NCBI GenBank assembly: GCA_018398585.1 | Contig: JAGTTD010000015.1 | Location: 24,571,478-24,635,477, forward strand | DNA: 64,000 bases | DNA from: Simmondsia chinensis | Taxonomy: Eukaryota; Streptophyta; Magnoliopsida; Caryophyllales; Simmondsiaceae | Direction of reading: 5' to 3' | Part shown: piece by piece, positions 34,571 to 46,600 of the stretch | Layout: each line of letters begins with the position of its first letter | Numbering within the stretch: position 1 is the first letter of the stretch | Position numbers and translations under genes: made by a program | The notes under the pieces: generated by a model | Seen by the model: only the letters and a program-made list of their open reading frames with translations | Databases searched by the model: none | What the model was told of the DNA's origin: nothing

Positions 34571-34690
34571 AAACCCTAAACTTTATGCCCTTTAACCTGA
34601 AGAGAGAGAGAGAGCGAGAGAGAGGGGAAAGCCTTCCCAACCATTCCTCGATTCCTCTGTCTCCGCACTTCTATTTCTCAAACTCCAAAA
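34571..34690 (+). promoter_or_regulatory. TIC110 proximal promoter/5' leader: telo-box and GA repeat
   Basis: A telo-box AAACCCTAA lies at 34571-34579, followed by a purine (GA)n tract at 34600-34627 and a pyrimidine-rich leader up to the ATG at 34691. No TATA box was found at a fitting distance. Confidence 0.5.
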
Positions 34691-37600
34691 ATGGACTCCA
34701 AGCTGCTTCTCACTCCCCATTCCTCTCTCTCCACACCTCCATTTCTCTTCTCCAACTTCACCCTACCAACCATACCCTCATCCCTCATCTCCCTCCCAGA
34801 ACGACGCCGTTTCAAGCGCTCTACCACCACTCTCCGCTGCTCTTCCGACCCCTCCTTAGCTACACCCACTTCCGATGTGTTTGGCGGTAAAAAGGAGCTT
34901 TCGGGGGTCCAATCACTGGCTGACAGTCTGTCACAGCCGGTGAGAATAGCAAGCTCTGTGCTTGTAGTCGCCGGAGCTATAGCGTTGGGTTATGGGTTAG
35001 GGTTTCGGTTAGGCGGAAGCCGGAATACCGGGTTGGGGGGCGCGGTGGCTTTGGGTGTCGCTGGTGGGGCTGCTGTTTACGGGTTGAATTCTTGCGTACC
35101 GGAAGTGGCGGCAGTGAATTTGCATAATTATGTTGCGGGATTTGATGATCCATTGGCGTTGAAGAAAGAAGATGTTGAAGCAATTGCCAATAAGTAATGT
35201 TCTTGCTAGTTGTTATTTGATCGAACAAAGAATTTATATTAAGAGAGAAAGACTGTACAAATAGTTATGTTGAGGACTGTATGTGTGAGTCTAGTAGAAT
35301 CCCACGTAGAAGTTGTGAGAGAAAAGAGATCAATATGTAAGCCTAGTGGGTTACTCCACCTAATTTTCTTGCTAGTGTTAGAGTATAAAACCATTCTTGA
35401 GCTTTCATTCATTAGCATAAGCTTTGGGAGAGTTGGTTAGTTGACAATGTATCAGAGCTTTGTTGACAAAGAGGTTACAAGTTCGAATCCCAATGGACAA
35501 CAACAATAACAAACCCAGTGCCTCCAAGGGCTCCCGCCTAAGTAGGGTCTGGGAGGGGTAGATGTACGCAGCCTTCCCCCTTCAGGGGGCTACCCTGAAG
35601 AGATGCTGTTTCCGAGGACCTCCAACCTGAGAAGCAGGTCCGCCGCAATGAGCATGTGACCTGGCAGTAGGAGAGTAACAAATGAGCAGTGCGAACACAC
35701 GCGAGCAAAACAACAACAGAAAGCAACCAACATCAGCAGAGATAAAAGATAAGATAGAGATAAGGATAAAGCTAAAGATAAAGACGAAATAGGAGAACGA
35801 AACGTAGGCAAGAGGCAGCTCATGAAGCAAGTACACCACCTACGTGCGCCAAGAGGATGACGAGGCCTAGCCCTTGTGAGCTCGTCTACCCTACTTGAAC
35901 TGGAGCCTCTATTACTCCTATGTTAGCCCTCCATTGGGCCCTATCTACGGCCATCTCCTCGCGAAGGTTTAGGTGGGTGAGGTCTTGTCGGATCGTCTCC
36001 ATCCATCACTTCTTTGGCCTGCCTCTACCTCTTTTGCCTAGTGTAGTAAGGGGCTGTTCGCATCTCCTTACTGGAGCGTTGTCCGGTCTCCTTCTGACAT
36101 GTACGAACCACCTCAAACGTTGTTCTCTCAATTTATCTTCAATGGAGGCTACGCCCAATTTGCCTCTTATGATGTCGTTTCTGATCCTATCCTTCCTTAT
36201 GTGCCTGCACATCCACCTCAGCATTCGCATCTCCGCCACCTTCATTTTCTGTGTGTGCTGTTGTTTCATTGCCCTGCACTCCACCCCATACGTCATGGCT
36301 GGCCTTACAACCGTCTTATAGTATCTTCCCTTTAGCTTCAAGGGAAACTTTCTATCACAAAGCACCGCAGAGGCCATTCTCCACTTATGCCATCCCGCTT
36401 TAATCCGGTAGTTTACATCCTCGTCCACCTCACCGTTGTACTGTATCATGGATCCCAAGTACCTGAAGCTCTCTAACGGACCCCATCCTAAATATTAGTC
36501 TATTTCAAGCACAAGGTATGTATTAGCCTGAGCATTATCCACAGTGCAAGCCCAATGCTTATTTGCGTGAGGGGGCATTTAGAGTATGAAACTATTCCTG
36601 GACCTTCACCCATCTGCTTAAACTTTTAGAAATGTTAGGTCCTTGATAGTTATTGCTGCTGTCAATGTAAATTATGATTGACATGCTTATTTCTAGTTCT
36701 TGTTTCATTGTGAAATCTATTATTCTATTGCTATTAGTAAGTAGGTATGTTGAATAATTTGGGGCTGATTTGGGTGTTTCCTGTTTTTGATTTTTTAATA
36801 TACTAGAAATCGGGTGGTGAAAATGTATTTTTCTTAAACACACCAAAGGAATTTACATTCCAAAACCAATTGGCAATGGGTAGAGCAGCCCCTTTAATAT
36901 ATATTTTGACATTTGTTGCTCAATCCGACCGATGTGTATCAATCCCCCACACTCTGCATCTCACGTCCGTGCGCGTTGGCTTTGCACTAGATATTGGTAC
37001 CGGGCAAACACTGCAATTTCGACGTCACCATCCACATGATATGGACCGACTCGGCACTGGATATCTAGTCTTAGGTGAACATTACAATGCAGATGTCACC
37101 AACCTTGCAACAAACATGGCTTTGGACAAGAGTCTCCTCTAGTCCCAAGGAAACACTGCGATATCGGCGTTATCAATTGAGACTTGATATGTGGGGCTTG
37201 AGTAATTTTAATGGCAATCAACTTTGCAGCACGTCATACATTGGCCCCCCATAAGATTGTCGATTGATGTCGGCTGCTCATATAACCGCTGAACGGCATT
37301 GGCCTCCCATAGAACCGGCAATCCACAACGCAAGATCGATAGCTTTGATACCAATGATATTACATTAAAGAGGGTTCCATCCCGAAACCGATTGGCAATG
37401 GATGGACTAGCTCCCTCGGTATCTATTTTGGCATATTTTCTTATTTTTGATATCCTATTTCCAAAGCAAAAGAGAAGAAAATGATTCCACTACTTTTTTT
37501 GGTTTTTGAAAAATCAAAAAAAAAGAAAGAAAATGATACCAAACAATCCCTTAACTTCTGCTAAAATTGAGTTGGATGTGAGCTAATTCATAAGCAAAGC

Positions 37601-40600
37601 TATAGCTTAGTGGGCTTTCTGATCTGTGATCTGTCATAATATAGGTAATGCTTTGAATCTGATGAATTGAACCGTTATGGGGTTTCCTTGTGGAAGAGTC
37701 CATTTAAGCATTTTGGCCGTTACAACTAATTTCTATTAAGACATCGCTTCTTATCCCTTCTATGGATTCAAATAGATTTGTTATTATTATGATACTTGTT
37801 GGAGGGGTGCTGACTTTGACAATTTGTCAGATATGGTGTTAGCAAACAGGATGAGGCTTTCAATGCAGAGCTCTGTGACCTGTATCTTAGGTGAGTTTAT
37901 AACCTAGTCACCGATTCACATTGTCCTTGCTGTGTTTTCTGTTTGTCTTTTTTGCTTTGTCTTTACATCTCTTTAAATGTGATACAGACACTATGTAATG
38001 GTTGAATCTATTAAGAGTAACCTGAAGGCAACTGAAATGCAACTTGCTCATCTTGTTGTCATTTTAAAACTGTGTTTTCGGATTGCATAATGTCAATTGC
38101 TCATTGTCAGATTCTTTTTTGTCTGTTATTTAGATTTGTATCTTCAGTTCTTCCTTCTGGAAGCGAAGATCTCAAGGGCAATGAGGTTGAGACTATTGTT
38201 AAATTTAAAAATGCTCTTGGCATTGATGACCCGGATGCTGCAAACATGCATATAGAGGTATTTTTTATCCACATGCTTTTTGAAATATTGTTTAGTATCA
38301 AAATTGGAGTTAGGCAGTTGTGTATGTCTTTTCCCATTATCTTTTTATTGGCTATAGATCGGGCGGCGGATTTTCAGGCAGAGGCTTGAAACTGGAGATC
38401 GGGAAGCTGACATGGAGCAGCGCAGGGTGAGATAGTTGCAGTCTGCTGTTGTATATCTAAATACTTAAGCCCCATATATTCTCAATAGAGATATGTAGCT
38501 TGACCAATCTTGGTGAGTTTCAGCGCAGGCATTTCAGAAGCTAGTTTATGTCTCTTCTCTTGTTTTCGGCGAGGCTTCGAAGTTTCTTTTACCATGGAAG
38601 CGCGTTTTCAAAGTCAGTGATGCCCAGGTATTATGTTACTATGTTAGTATCTTGTTCCTTGAGTTGAAAAAGTGGACTTATCGAAAAGGCACACTTTTAA
38701 AGAAATTATGACGTGCAGAGAACTTTTGTCCATCAAAATATCTGTTTTTCATATGTCATTTTTCGCTTGCGTTATAGATTATAATCTATTGTTTACCAGG
38801 TTGAGGTTGCTATCCGTGACAATGCTCAAAGGCTGTATGCTGTGAAGCTCAAGTCAGTTGGAAGAGGTCATTATCTACCTTTTATTGAGCTATTTACACC
38901 ATTGGTCCCTCATGTTTATAAGTTTGTTAAATTGGTCTTTCATCTTTTTTTTTTTTGTTAAAAATGGTTTCTCATGTTTTATTTTTTGGACAAATTGAGT
39001 CCCTCACTAGATTACTCACATTAAGGCTGCGTTTAGTTCAACTTTTTATTAGCTTAAAGCTGTGAAAAAGCTCTATTTGACTGTAAGGCTTGCATTTGGT
39101 TGACAGAAAAGATCTTTTTACATTTTTTTTACATCTTAAATTGAAAGATGAAAAATGTGTTTTATAACAAAGTAGAAAAAGATGTAAAACTGGATCTTTT
39201 TCATAACCTATTTCAGAAATATGCTTTAAAAAGGCTATATTGACACTAAATCTTCACTGCCATGACCTGATTTTACTTGTTATCACACCCCCACCTACCA
39301 CCACCCCCTTTACACTCATGGGTTGCTATATTCATCACTCTCCACTTTCATGACTAACAATTTTTGTGATTTTCTCCTACCTACTACTATGATGTATTAT
39401 TGAGTTACTTTTTGTGATTATAATAGATAAACTTCTTTTTAAAACTTGTGTCCAAACACTTAATTATATAAAAAAGATCTTTATGCACTGCACAACCAAA
39501 CACTTCACTTTAAAAAGATACAGATCTTTAATGGACAAATCTTAGTGAAACAGATAAGCTGAAAAAAGATAAGTTGAAATAAGCTGAACCAAACGCATCC
39601 TAAGCAACCAGTGAGGTGTTGATTTGCAGACCATGTGGCACTATGTGGGATGAGCATAAAAACGGAAAATAACAAAAATGAGTTATTTATTGCTTTAGTT
39701 CCTAATGTTTGTAAATGCTTAAGTTGGCCCTTCATCTTTTCTTTTTTTAAATTGAAAATAGTTCCTTATGGTTTTTTTTTAACAAAATTATTGCTCACAC
39801 TAGATAATATTAGTTTTAATCTCATGTGTGTTGTACATTGCATAAAAAATACAAAAACAGAGAGATGGGGGTTACTTGGATTTCAAATTTTTCTTTTCTT
39901 TAATCTTTATGTCAAGTGTGACTATGCGTGAGATTAAATTGATATTTCATTGGTTATCTAAAATGAGCAATCAAGTAGGGGACATAATTTGTCAAAAAAG
40001 GAAACACGAGATACTATTTTGAACAAAGAAGATGAGAGAGTAATTTAAACAAACATACTAACATTAGGGACCAGCAGAGTAAATAACTCATTTTGGTTAT
40101 CTTTTCTATTTTTATCCCACATATAGAGCCATGTGGCATGGAAATCGATGCGTCACCTATTTGCTAATATGGTTAAACCTAATTTTAAACAAAAGAAAAG
40201 ACGAAAGACCGGTTTGAATTAACTTATAAACATTGGGGACCAACATTGTAAATAACTTTACCTTCTGTTGATCAATGTACTGAGCTTGAGTTTCTATTAT
40301 TTTTGTATTGAAGGCTATAAGCCCGTTATAGATGTCTACGTCCAAGGATTATAGTGGATTTGGATGTCTTGGTATTTAATCTTCCTACTCTGTCCGTTTG
40401 TCTGTGCATGACAATTAACTTTTCACATAGCAATATGTTACAAATGTAGAAAGAATATGTTTGATTAAAAATGATATTTCTTTTTATGCAATGGGTTAAT
40501 TATTTTTGTGCAGATTTGGACATAAAACAGCTTGTCAACCTAAGAGAAGCTCAGCTATCATACCGTCTCTCTGATGAGGTATTGTAGTTATCACAGTCCT

Positions 40601-43600
40601 CTGAGCTGTATTCATCACTGGTGCTACTTTACCATCAACTTTGGATAATGAATAATGGGATGTGGTTAATTCCCTTTCTTGCAGTTGGCAGAGGACATGT
40701 TTAAAGAGCATACAAGAAAATTAGTTGAGGCGAACATTTCAGCAGCTTTTGATGTTCTGAAGTCCCGGACAAGAGCTGGGTATGATTTTGATTTTTTATG
40801 CATTCTTCAAAGGCCTTGAAATTTTACGATTCGTGGCTTCATTTAGTTGTTGTTTATAAATGCACTAACTGATTTGGATGCTTAGCAAAGGAGCTAATGT
40901 GGTTGTCGACGAGCTTGATAAGATATTGGCATTTAACGGTCTGCTAGGCTCATTGACAAATCACCCAGATGCTGGCAGCTTTGTCCGTGGCGTTGGGCCT
41001 GTTTCTTTAGTAGGTACTGTTAGTGATTGTTTTCCTCTTGTTTCTTTGCAACAAAGTTGCTAGAAATAGTGTTTAATGTGTATTATTTTGCATCTCTTTA
41101 TGTGGTGTTGGTAAGGTGGAGAGTATGATAGTGATCGAAGGATTGATGACCTGAAGCTTTTGTACAGAGTATATGTCACCGATTCTTTATCCGGTGGCCG
41201 TATGGAAGAAAGCAAGGTGATGATATTGCATTGTTGTCTTTGTTTCCCCATTCATTATTTTGTTTATGTGAACTATTCTTGAAAACTTTACTGTGTCTAT
41301 ATGACAATATGGCTGTCTTACTGGAATGTGTGGGCTGGGAGATGAGACTACTTATGATACTTATATGGGACATTGCATTGTCTTTAACCGCACTGATCTG
41401 GTTTTTATGTGTATGTAAAACCATGTACTTGCAAGCGTACAAGCAAGTCATAGCTGTGGAGCAGCTTACCTCTAGCTTATTCGAATGTGTAAAATCGAGT
41501 AGGGATATGGGTGTCATATTCACAGGGAATCGGTATAAAGTTTAATCCAGTAATCAATGAGTAATTAAGATTTGGTTGTTGGAAGGGTTGAACAACTAAC
41601 GAAATTAACGGAATTAAAAACTAAATGAGGTTTACAATCGATCAAAAAGTGAGTTTAGGTTATGAATTAGGTTAGCCTAAATTGACTCTCATTATTATAT
41701 TTTATGACAACAATGACTTTAAAGGTTTAGCTTACGAGCGCTAAATCTATATTAATACTTAAGTTAGGGCTTGAGGTTATGAACTAGTCTAAGGGTATAA
41801 CCTATCTAATTGCTCTAGGTGTAGCATGGATTATCTCGATAGCACTAACAAATTCATCTGTCCCTCCTAATTTAGTATTAATTTGTATAAAATATTGTGT
41901 GCAGGGTTGGGTACAACTTCAACCCTGACTACTCATGAAGAACCTGCTATATTACAGTCAGGGCTATAAGCACAAGACAACATGCGAATAAAATTTGAAA
42001 TCAAAGTGCGGCTATAGGCACATAATAAGAAAACTAATCTCAAAATATAGAACTCGCATAGGGGTGCAGAAGTAGTATAACGAAAATCATTATCGCAAAT
42101 AAAAAATAAATATGGGATCCGAACGGCCACCTGCCCTTCACCCTAAACTATGAGTTTACTCCATTTGGGGAGTTTTACGAATCGCAAGTTCAAAAGAGAA
42201 AAGGGAAAAAAACTCATGGATTGATAAACTCCTTTGATTAGTGTTGACTTGACTCTTGCTTGATTCCCGGCATTCCGACTACTTGTGCTTCGGCCTTCGT
42301 GAGAATTCGGATCTCTCTTCGCAGCTCAGGGAGGGAGGAGATGTGAGTGAAGAGCAATAGCATGGGCACGCGGCTAGTTAGCCGATTGATCGGCTGGCAT
42401 TTTAAGTCTGAAAAATACTCAATTTGAAAGCCAAATCTTGACCTGATGGGTCCTTTTTCCACACATTGTCGGATTTCTCAAAGTATTCTTCAAATTTGTC
42501 CATTTGAGCCCTTTTTTCACCGCTTTTCAATTGTTCATGCTCCAATATCTACCAAGCTTAAATATGCAAAGATTATACCATAACGCACATGTAATGACCG
42601 AAAATATCATACAAGTGGGTGTAAAAGATATAAATATACGACACATCACGTACTTACTGCTTTCTGTCGTGATATTGAATTTTGTTGAGCCATTCCTTGC
42701 CAAGCAACCCTGAGAAGAGACAATTCTAAGACGCTTTTTACTACTTGCTTGATTAAGTTTGGGTTCCTTCTAATAGGTGGGGTTACGGCGTGTTGTGCAA
42801 AATTTTTGTCAATCATCCTCAGACTCTTTTATTGCACCTTCAGATGACAAATAACGGAACTCCTTGGATTATTCACTTTTTGAAGTGACAAATAACTGAA
42901 CCATTGGACTATTCACTTATTGCGTCTATTTTTTTCTCTTGTTCTTTTTACCCATTTCATTAGTATCAGTACTTTATCCTAGACAAGGTGCCACATTGCT
43001 TGAGCATGACTCTGCATGTCCCACTCGTGAGTTCTATAACCACAATACGGTCTATTGACATAATAGTTCTCTTCGTCTTGAAGCTTGCTGCATTGAACCA
43101 GCTCAAGAACATATTTGGTCTGGGGAAACGCGAGGCTGAAGCTATTATTATGGATGTTACGGCAAAGGTATACCGTAAACAGTTGGCACAGGCTGTTTCC
43201 AGTGGTGACTTGGAAGCAGCAGATAGTAAAGCAGCCTTCCTCCAGAAACTATGTGATCAACTGCGCTTTGACGCAGAGAAAGCCAGTGAGATCCATGAAG
43301 GTAGTTCAGTCTCTAATTTGTTCAGTAATTTTTGCACTAATGGAATTTCTGTAAGAGTCAATGTTGGGAGGTAGGAAACTGTCTCTTATGTTGTATACGA
43401 AATCATGCATGCTGTCCATGGACTACTGAATTTGGTAGAAGCATGGAATTAAATCGCAGCCAGCAGTCATGTAAAGGCTGCCGTCACAAAGCCGCAGAAG
43501 CGGGGTTGTCGTGGAGTCTAAGGGGCTGTGACCGCGGATTTTGAGTTTTTACGGGAAAATAAGTTGCTTTTGAGCTTTGTATTTGCAACAATGTGAATAA

Positions 43601-46600
43601 ATAATAACCATACATTCTTTAGTTTTCTATAGCCCCTTGATAGTTTTTAGCACACATGTTCATAAATGTGTTTTAGTGAAATAAAATATAATATATATGT
43701 GCTGTGGAGGCCATTTCTGAATTACCGTTACGTGAAGACCAATCTAGTAATGGTTAGCCTAGAACTCCTTACATAACTGGCGATACAACGTAATGACCTT
43801 GATTTGATTCAGCGGGTTGAAGTTTAGAAGTATACATGCGTGCTGATTGCTGAACTGGGTACAAAAATCTATATTTTCAATAATTTAGCGCAAATCTGTC
43901 AGTTGGAAATGAAACATGTCTTTGCTATCCATCCAAGGGTTAGTACGTGACTAATAAGATGAGATTTTAGAATTCTTCTGGCTTTTATGGATGATCTTTT
44001 CACGTGTTTTTCCTCTGTAGAAATATATAGGCAGAAGCTTCAGCAATGCATAGCGGACGGAGAGTTGAGTGAGGAGGATGCTAAGGCCTTATTGAGGTTA
44101 AGGGTCATGTTGTGCATTCCTCAGTCAACTGTTGAAGCAGCTCATGCTGATATCTGTGGTCGTCTCTTTGAAAAGGTAACCAAAATTTCTCTTTCCCTTA
44201 TGTTTCTGAATTTAAATAGTATATTTGGCTGTGCTCACATATTCTATACTTTGTGCTTGTATTTAAGAAATCTTATGTTTCGGAGACATGATCGCCAGTT
44301 TGATGATCTGCAATTGTCTGAATCTTATGGTATGTTCCTTATGTGGGGGTAAAGGGAATAATTTTGGCAGGTACAAATTTCAAATTAAAGGTTAAGCTTA
44401 CCAAAAAAAAAAAAAAGAGTTTTAGATGGGAATTGATAATTGATCAAAAGTTTGTAAGGTTGAAAACTCTTTAGGAAGTCTTGGCCACTTCATTTTAAGG
44501 CTATCTTGTCCTTGATATTATGTATGGTCTACGTATAACTTGTTTTTGATAAAAAAACAACTGCCGGCCCGACCATACTTTTGGCAGATTTACCAAGCTT
44601 AGATTGGTTTAGTGGTGATGGTCATTGGGGGCTAGAGATGTCATCGGAGATCAAATCCCATTAGTAACAAAATACCCCCCATCCCTCATTACCAGCCTGA
44701 AAATTTTGCTTATGGCAGATTTGTTGGATACAATGTATGAGTTGCATGTATTACCTTTCTCATTTACCTTATTGATTTGGGATTTGAGACCTTTCTTTTC
44801 TTGTCTTAAGACTTAGTCTGAGGCTGTTATCAGTTGAAAATACATATCTGGTTTTATGCTTTTTAAGCGACTACTTTGTAGAACCCCTCTCCCTGGTTCT
44901 ATTGCATGATTTGAGATTACGATGTGGGTGCCCATCTTTTCCAGGTTGTGAAAGATGCCATAGCCTCGGGTGTTGATGGATATGATGCAGATGTGAAGGC
45001 TTCTGTGAGGAAAGCTGCACATGGTTTGCGCTTAACCAGGGAGGCTGCGATGGATATTGCTAGCAAGGCTGTAAGTACTTGCTTCCATTCTAATGCTACA
45101 TGGTCACTTGTGTTTGTGTTGTTAAAGAGTAGAGCCATTCTTGAGCCTTTACTTCACAGCTTAAGCTTTTGGTATAGTGAGTTTCTTGACATAGTATTGA
45201 AGTCCCTTTTACCGAGAAATCTTGAGTTCAGGTGTTGAAAATTAGAATCTTAACCATTATCATTCTATCCTAAATAGAAAGTTGAAATTGTTAACTTTGA
45301 ATAATCTAAATTTGACTCAAATTGAAAGAGAGTAAAAAAAAAAAAAAAAAAAAAAAGTTATTCCTAATTAATCATAAAATGTGGAAGACTTTCTATGATG
45401 CTTAGGCTGTAATAATCATATAGACATTGGCTTTTGAATGCAAAGCCATTCCTTGGCTTTTATCTGGCAATTTTTACTTCTGAGATAGTTGGTTCCTTGA
45501 CACATCTTCCTCAAAACTGTTGTGTTGGATGGTTGTCCTGAGTCATACCAGGTCCGTTCATTTGGGTGTTTAACCTTGTGTCTTGCCATTTCTGTTTGGC
45601 TTTGTATTTTGCGTTTTCTTGATATTAGGTACAATCATGGAATCAAATAAAGGTTTATATGACAGCCGTGAAGTAGTGCATTTTAAGCTAGTTGCTAAAG
45701 GATTTGTGGTTATGTTACAGAACTTCTCTAACGGCCTCCATAATACTTGTATATTCTATTTATTGGCAACCATCAAAGGAGTTTATAAAGTAGTGATTGT
45801 ATGTGTATCCATTTAAATTTTGCATACATAAGGTTTATGGCAACTTGTGCTCACTTGATACTGACATGATCACTTGACCCATTACAAGCGATCGTGAGCT
45901 GTGATTCGGTTCCATGGAATCAACTGGTCAAACATCACGGTTTTAGATTATACTCGACCATTTATTTTGGAGTTAATGGTTTGGATTTAAGATTGATCTA
46001 CAGCAATAATACATTTTAGTTACTTTGTGTCAATCACTCTTAATAGTTGAATTTTGCATGAAGCAGAAGTGGGAGCAGGCAATTACAGAAGCTTCTGAAG
46101 TTGGGAGCATGGATGGAGCAGTTATATTGTTATTTACGAGATATACAAGAAGTGCCATCAATTGAACCATTGAAACAATCAAAATGAAGTCAATGTTGAG
46201 CAATAACCAAGAAAATTGAGTACTCTAATGAATAAGATTAAGAAAATTGATTGCAACATGTTCACATGATTTAATCATATTTTGAACCGGACAATATGAG
46301 TGGTCAACAAATTATTTGATAAATATCTTCTTTTCAACATGATCCAATGATTGTTCGAATCGTTTACGTGTTTGAAACGTGAATCTAACGTTGGAGAGAT
46401 GAATCTCATTCCCTTAGCATGAAATATTAGCAGTTGAGGAGTTACTAGCAACTATCAGTTGAATAATGAGCCCTGAGCTTCCTAAAGCCACTTTGTAGGT
46501 TCTTCCTATGGATCACGATGGCAGAAACATATGATTCTAACTTATGGAAGATCCGATTGCCTTCTTGCAGGTTCGGCGAATCCTTATGAACTACATTAAA

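Larger units (their letters stand above)
38886..40259. repeat. Foldback element (GCTATTTACACCATTGGTCC arms) in TIC110 intron 6
   Basis: The left arm (38886-39020) contains TTGGTCCCTCATGTTTATAA and TTTTTGTTAAAAATGG. The right arm (40180-40259) is its imperfect reverse complement (CATTGGGGACCAACATTGTA). Same family as 7925-8272. It has itself been hit by a Tourist-like MITE (39025-39600) and a second foldback copy (39675-40095). Confidence 0.6.

Noticed and set aside
46074..46140. Short coding-like stretch [20 protein letters not shown] before TIC110 exon 14
   Set aside because: Not part of TIC110 by comparison with the family; too short to identify and without supporting exons nearby.
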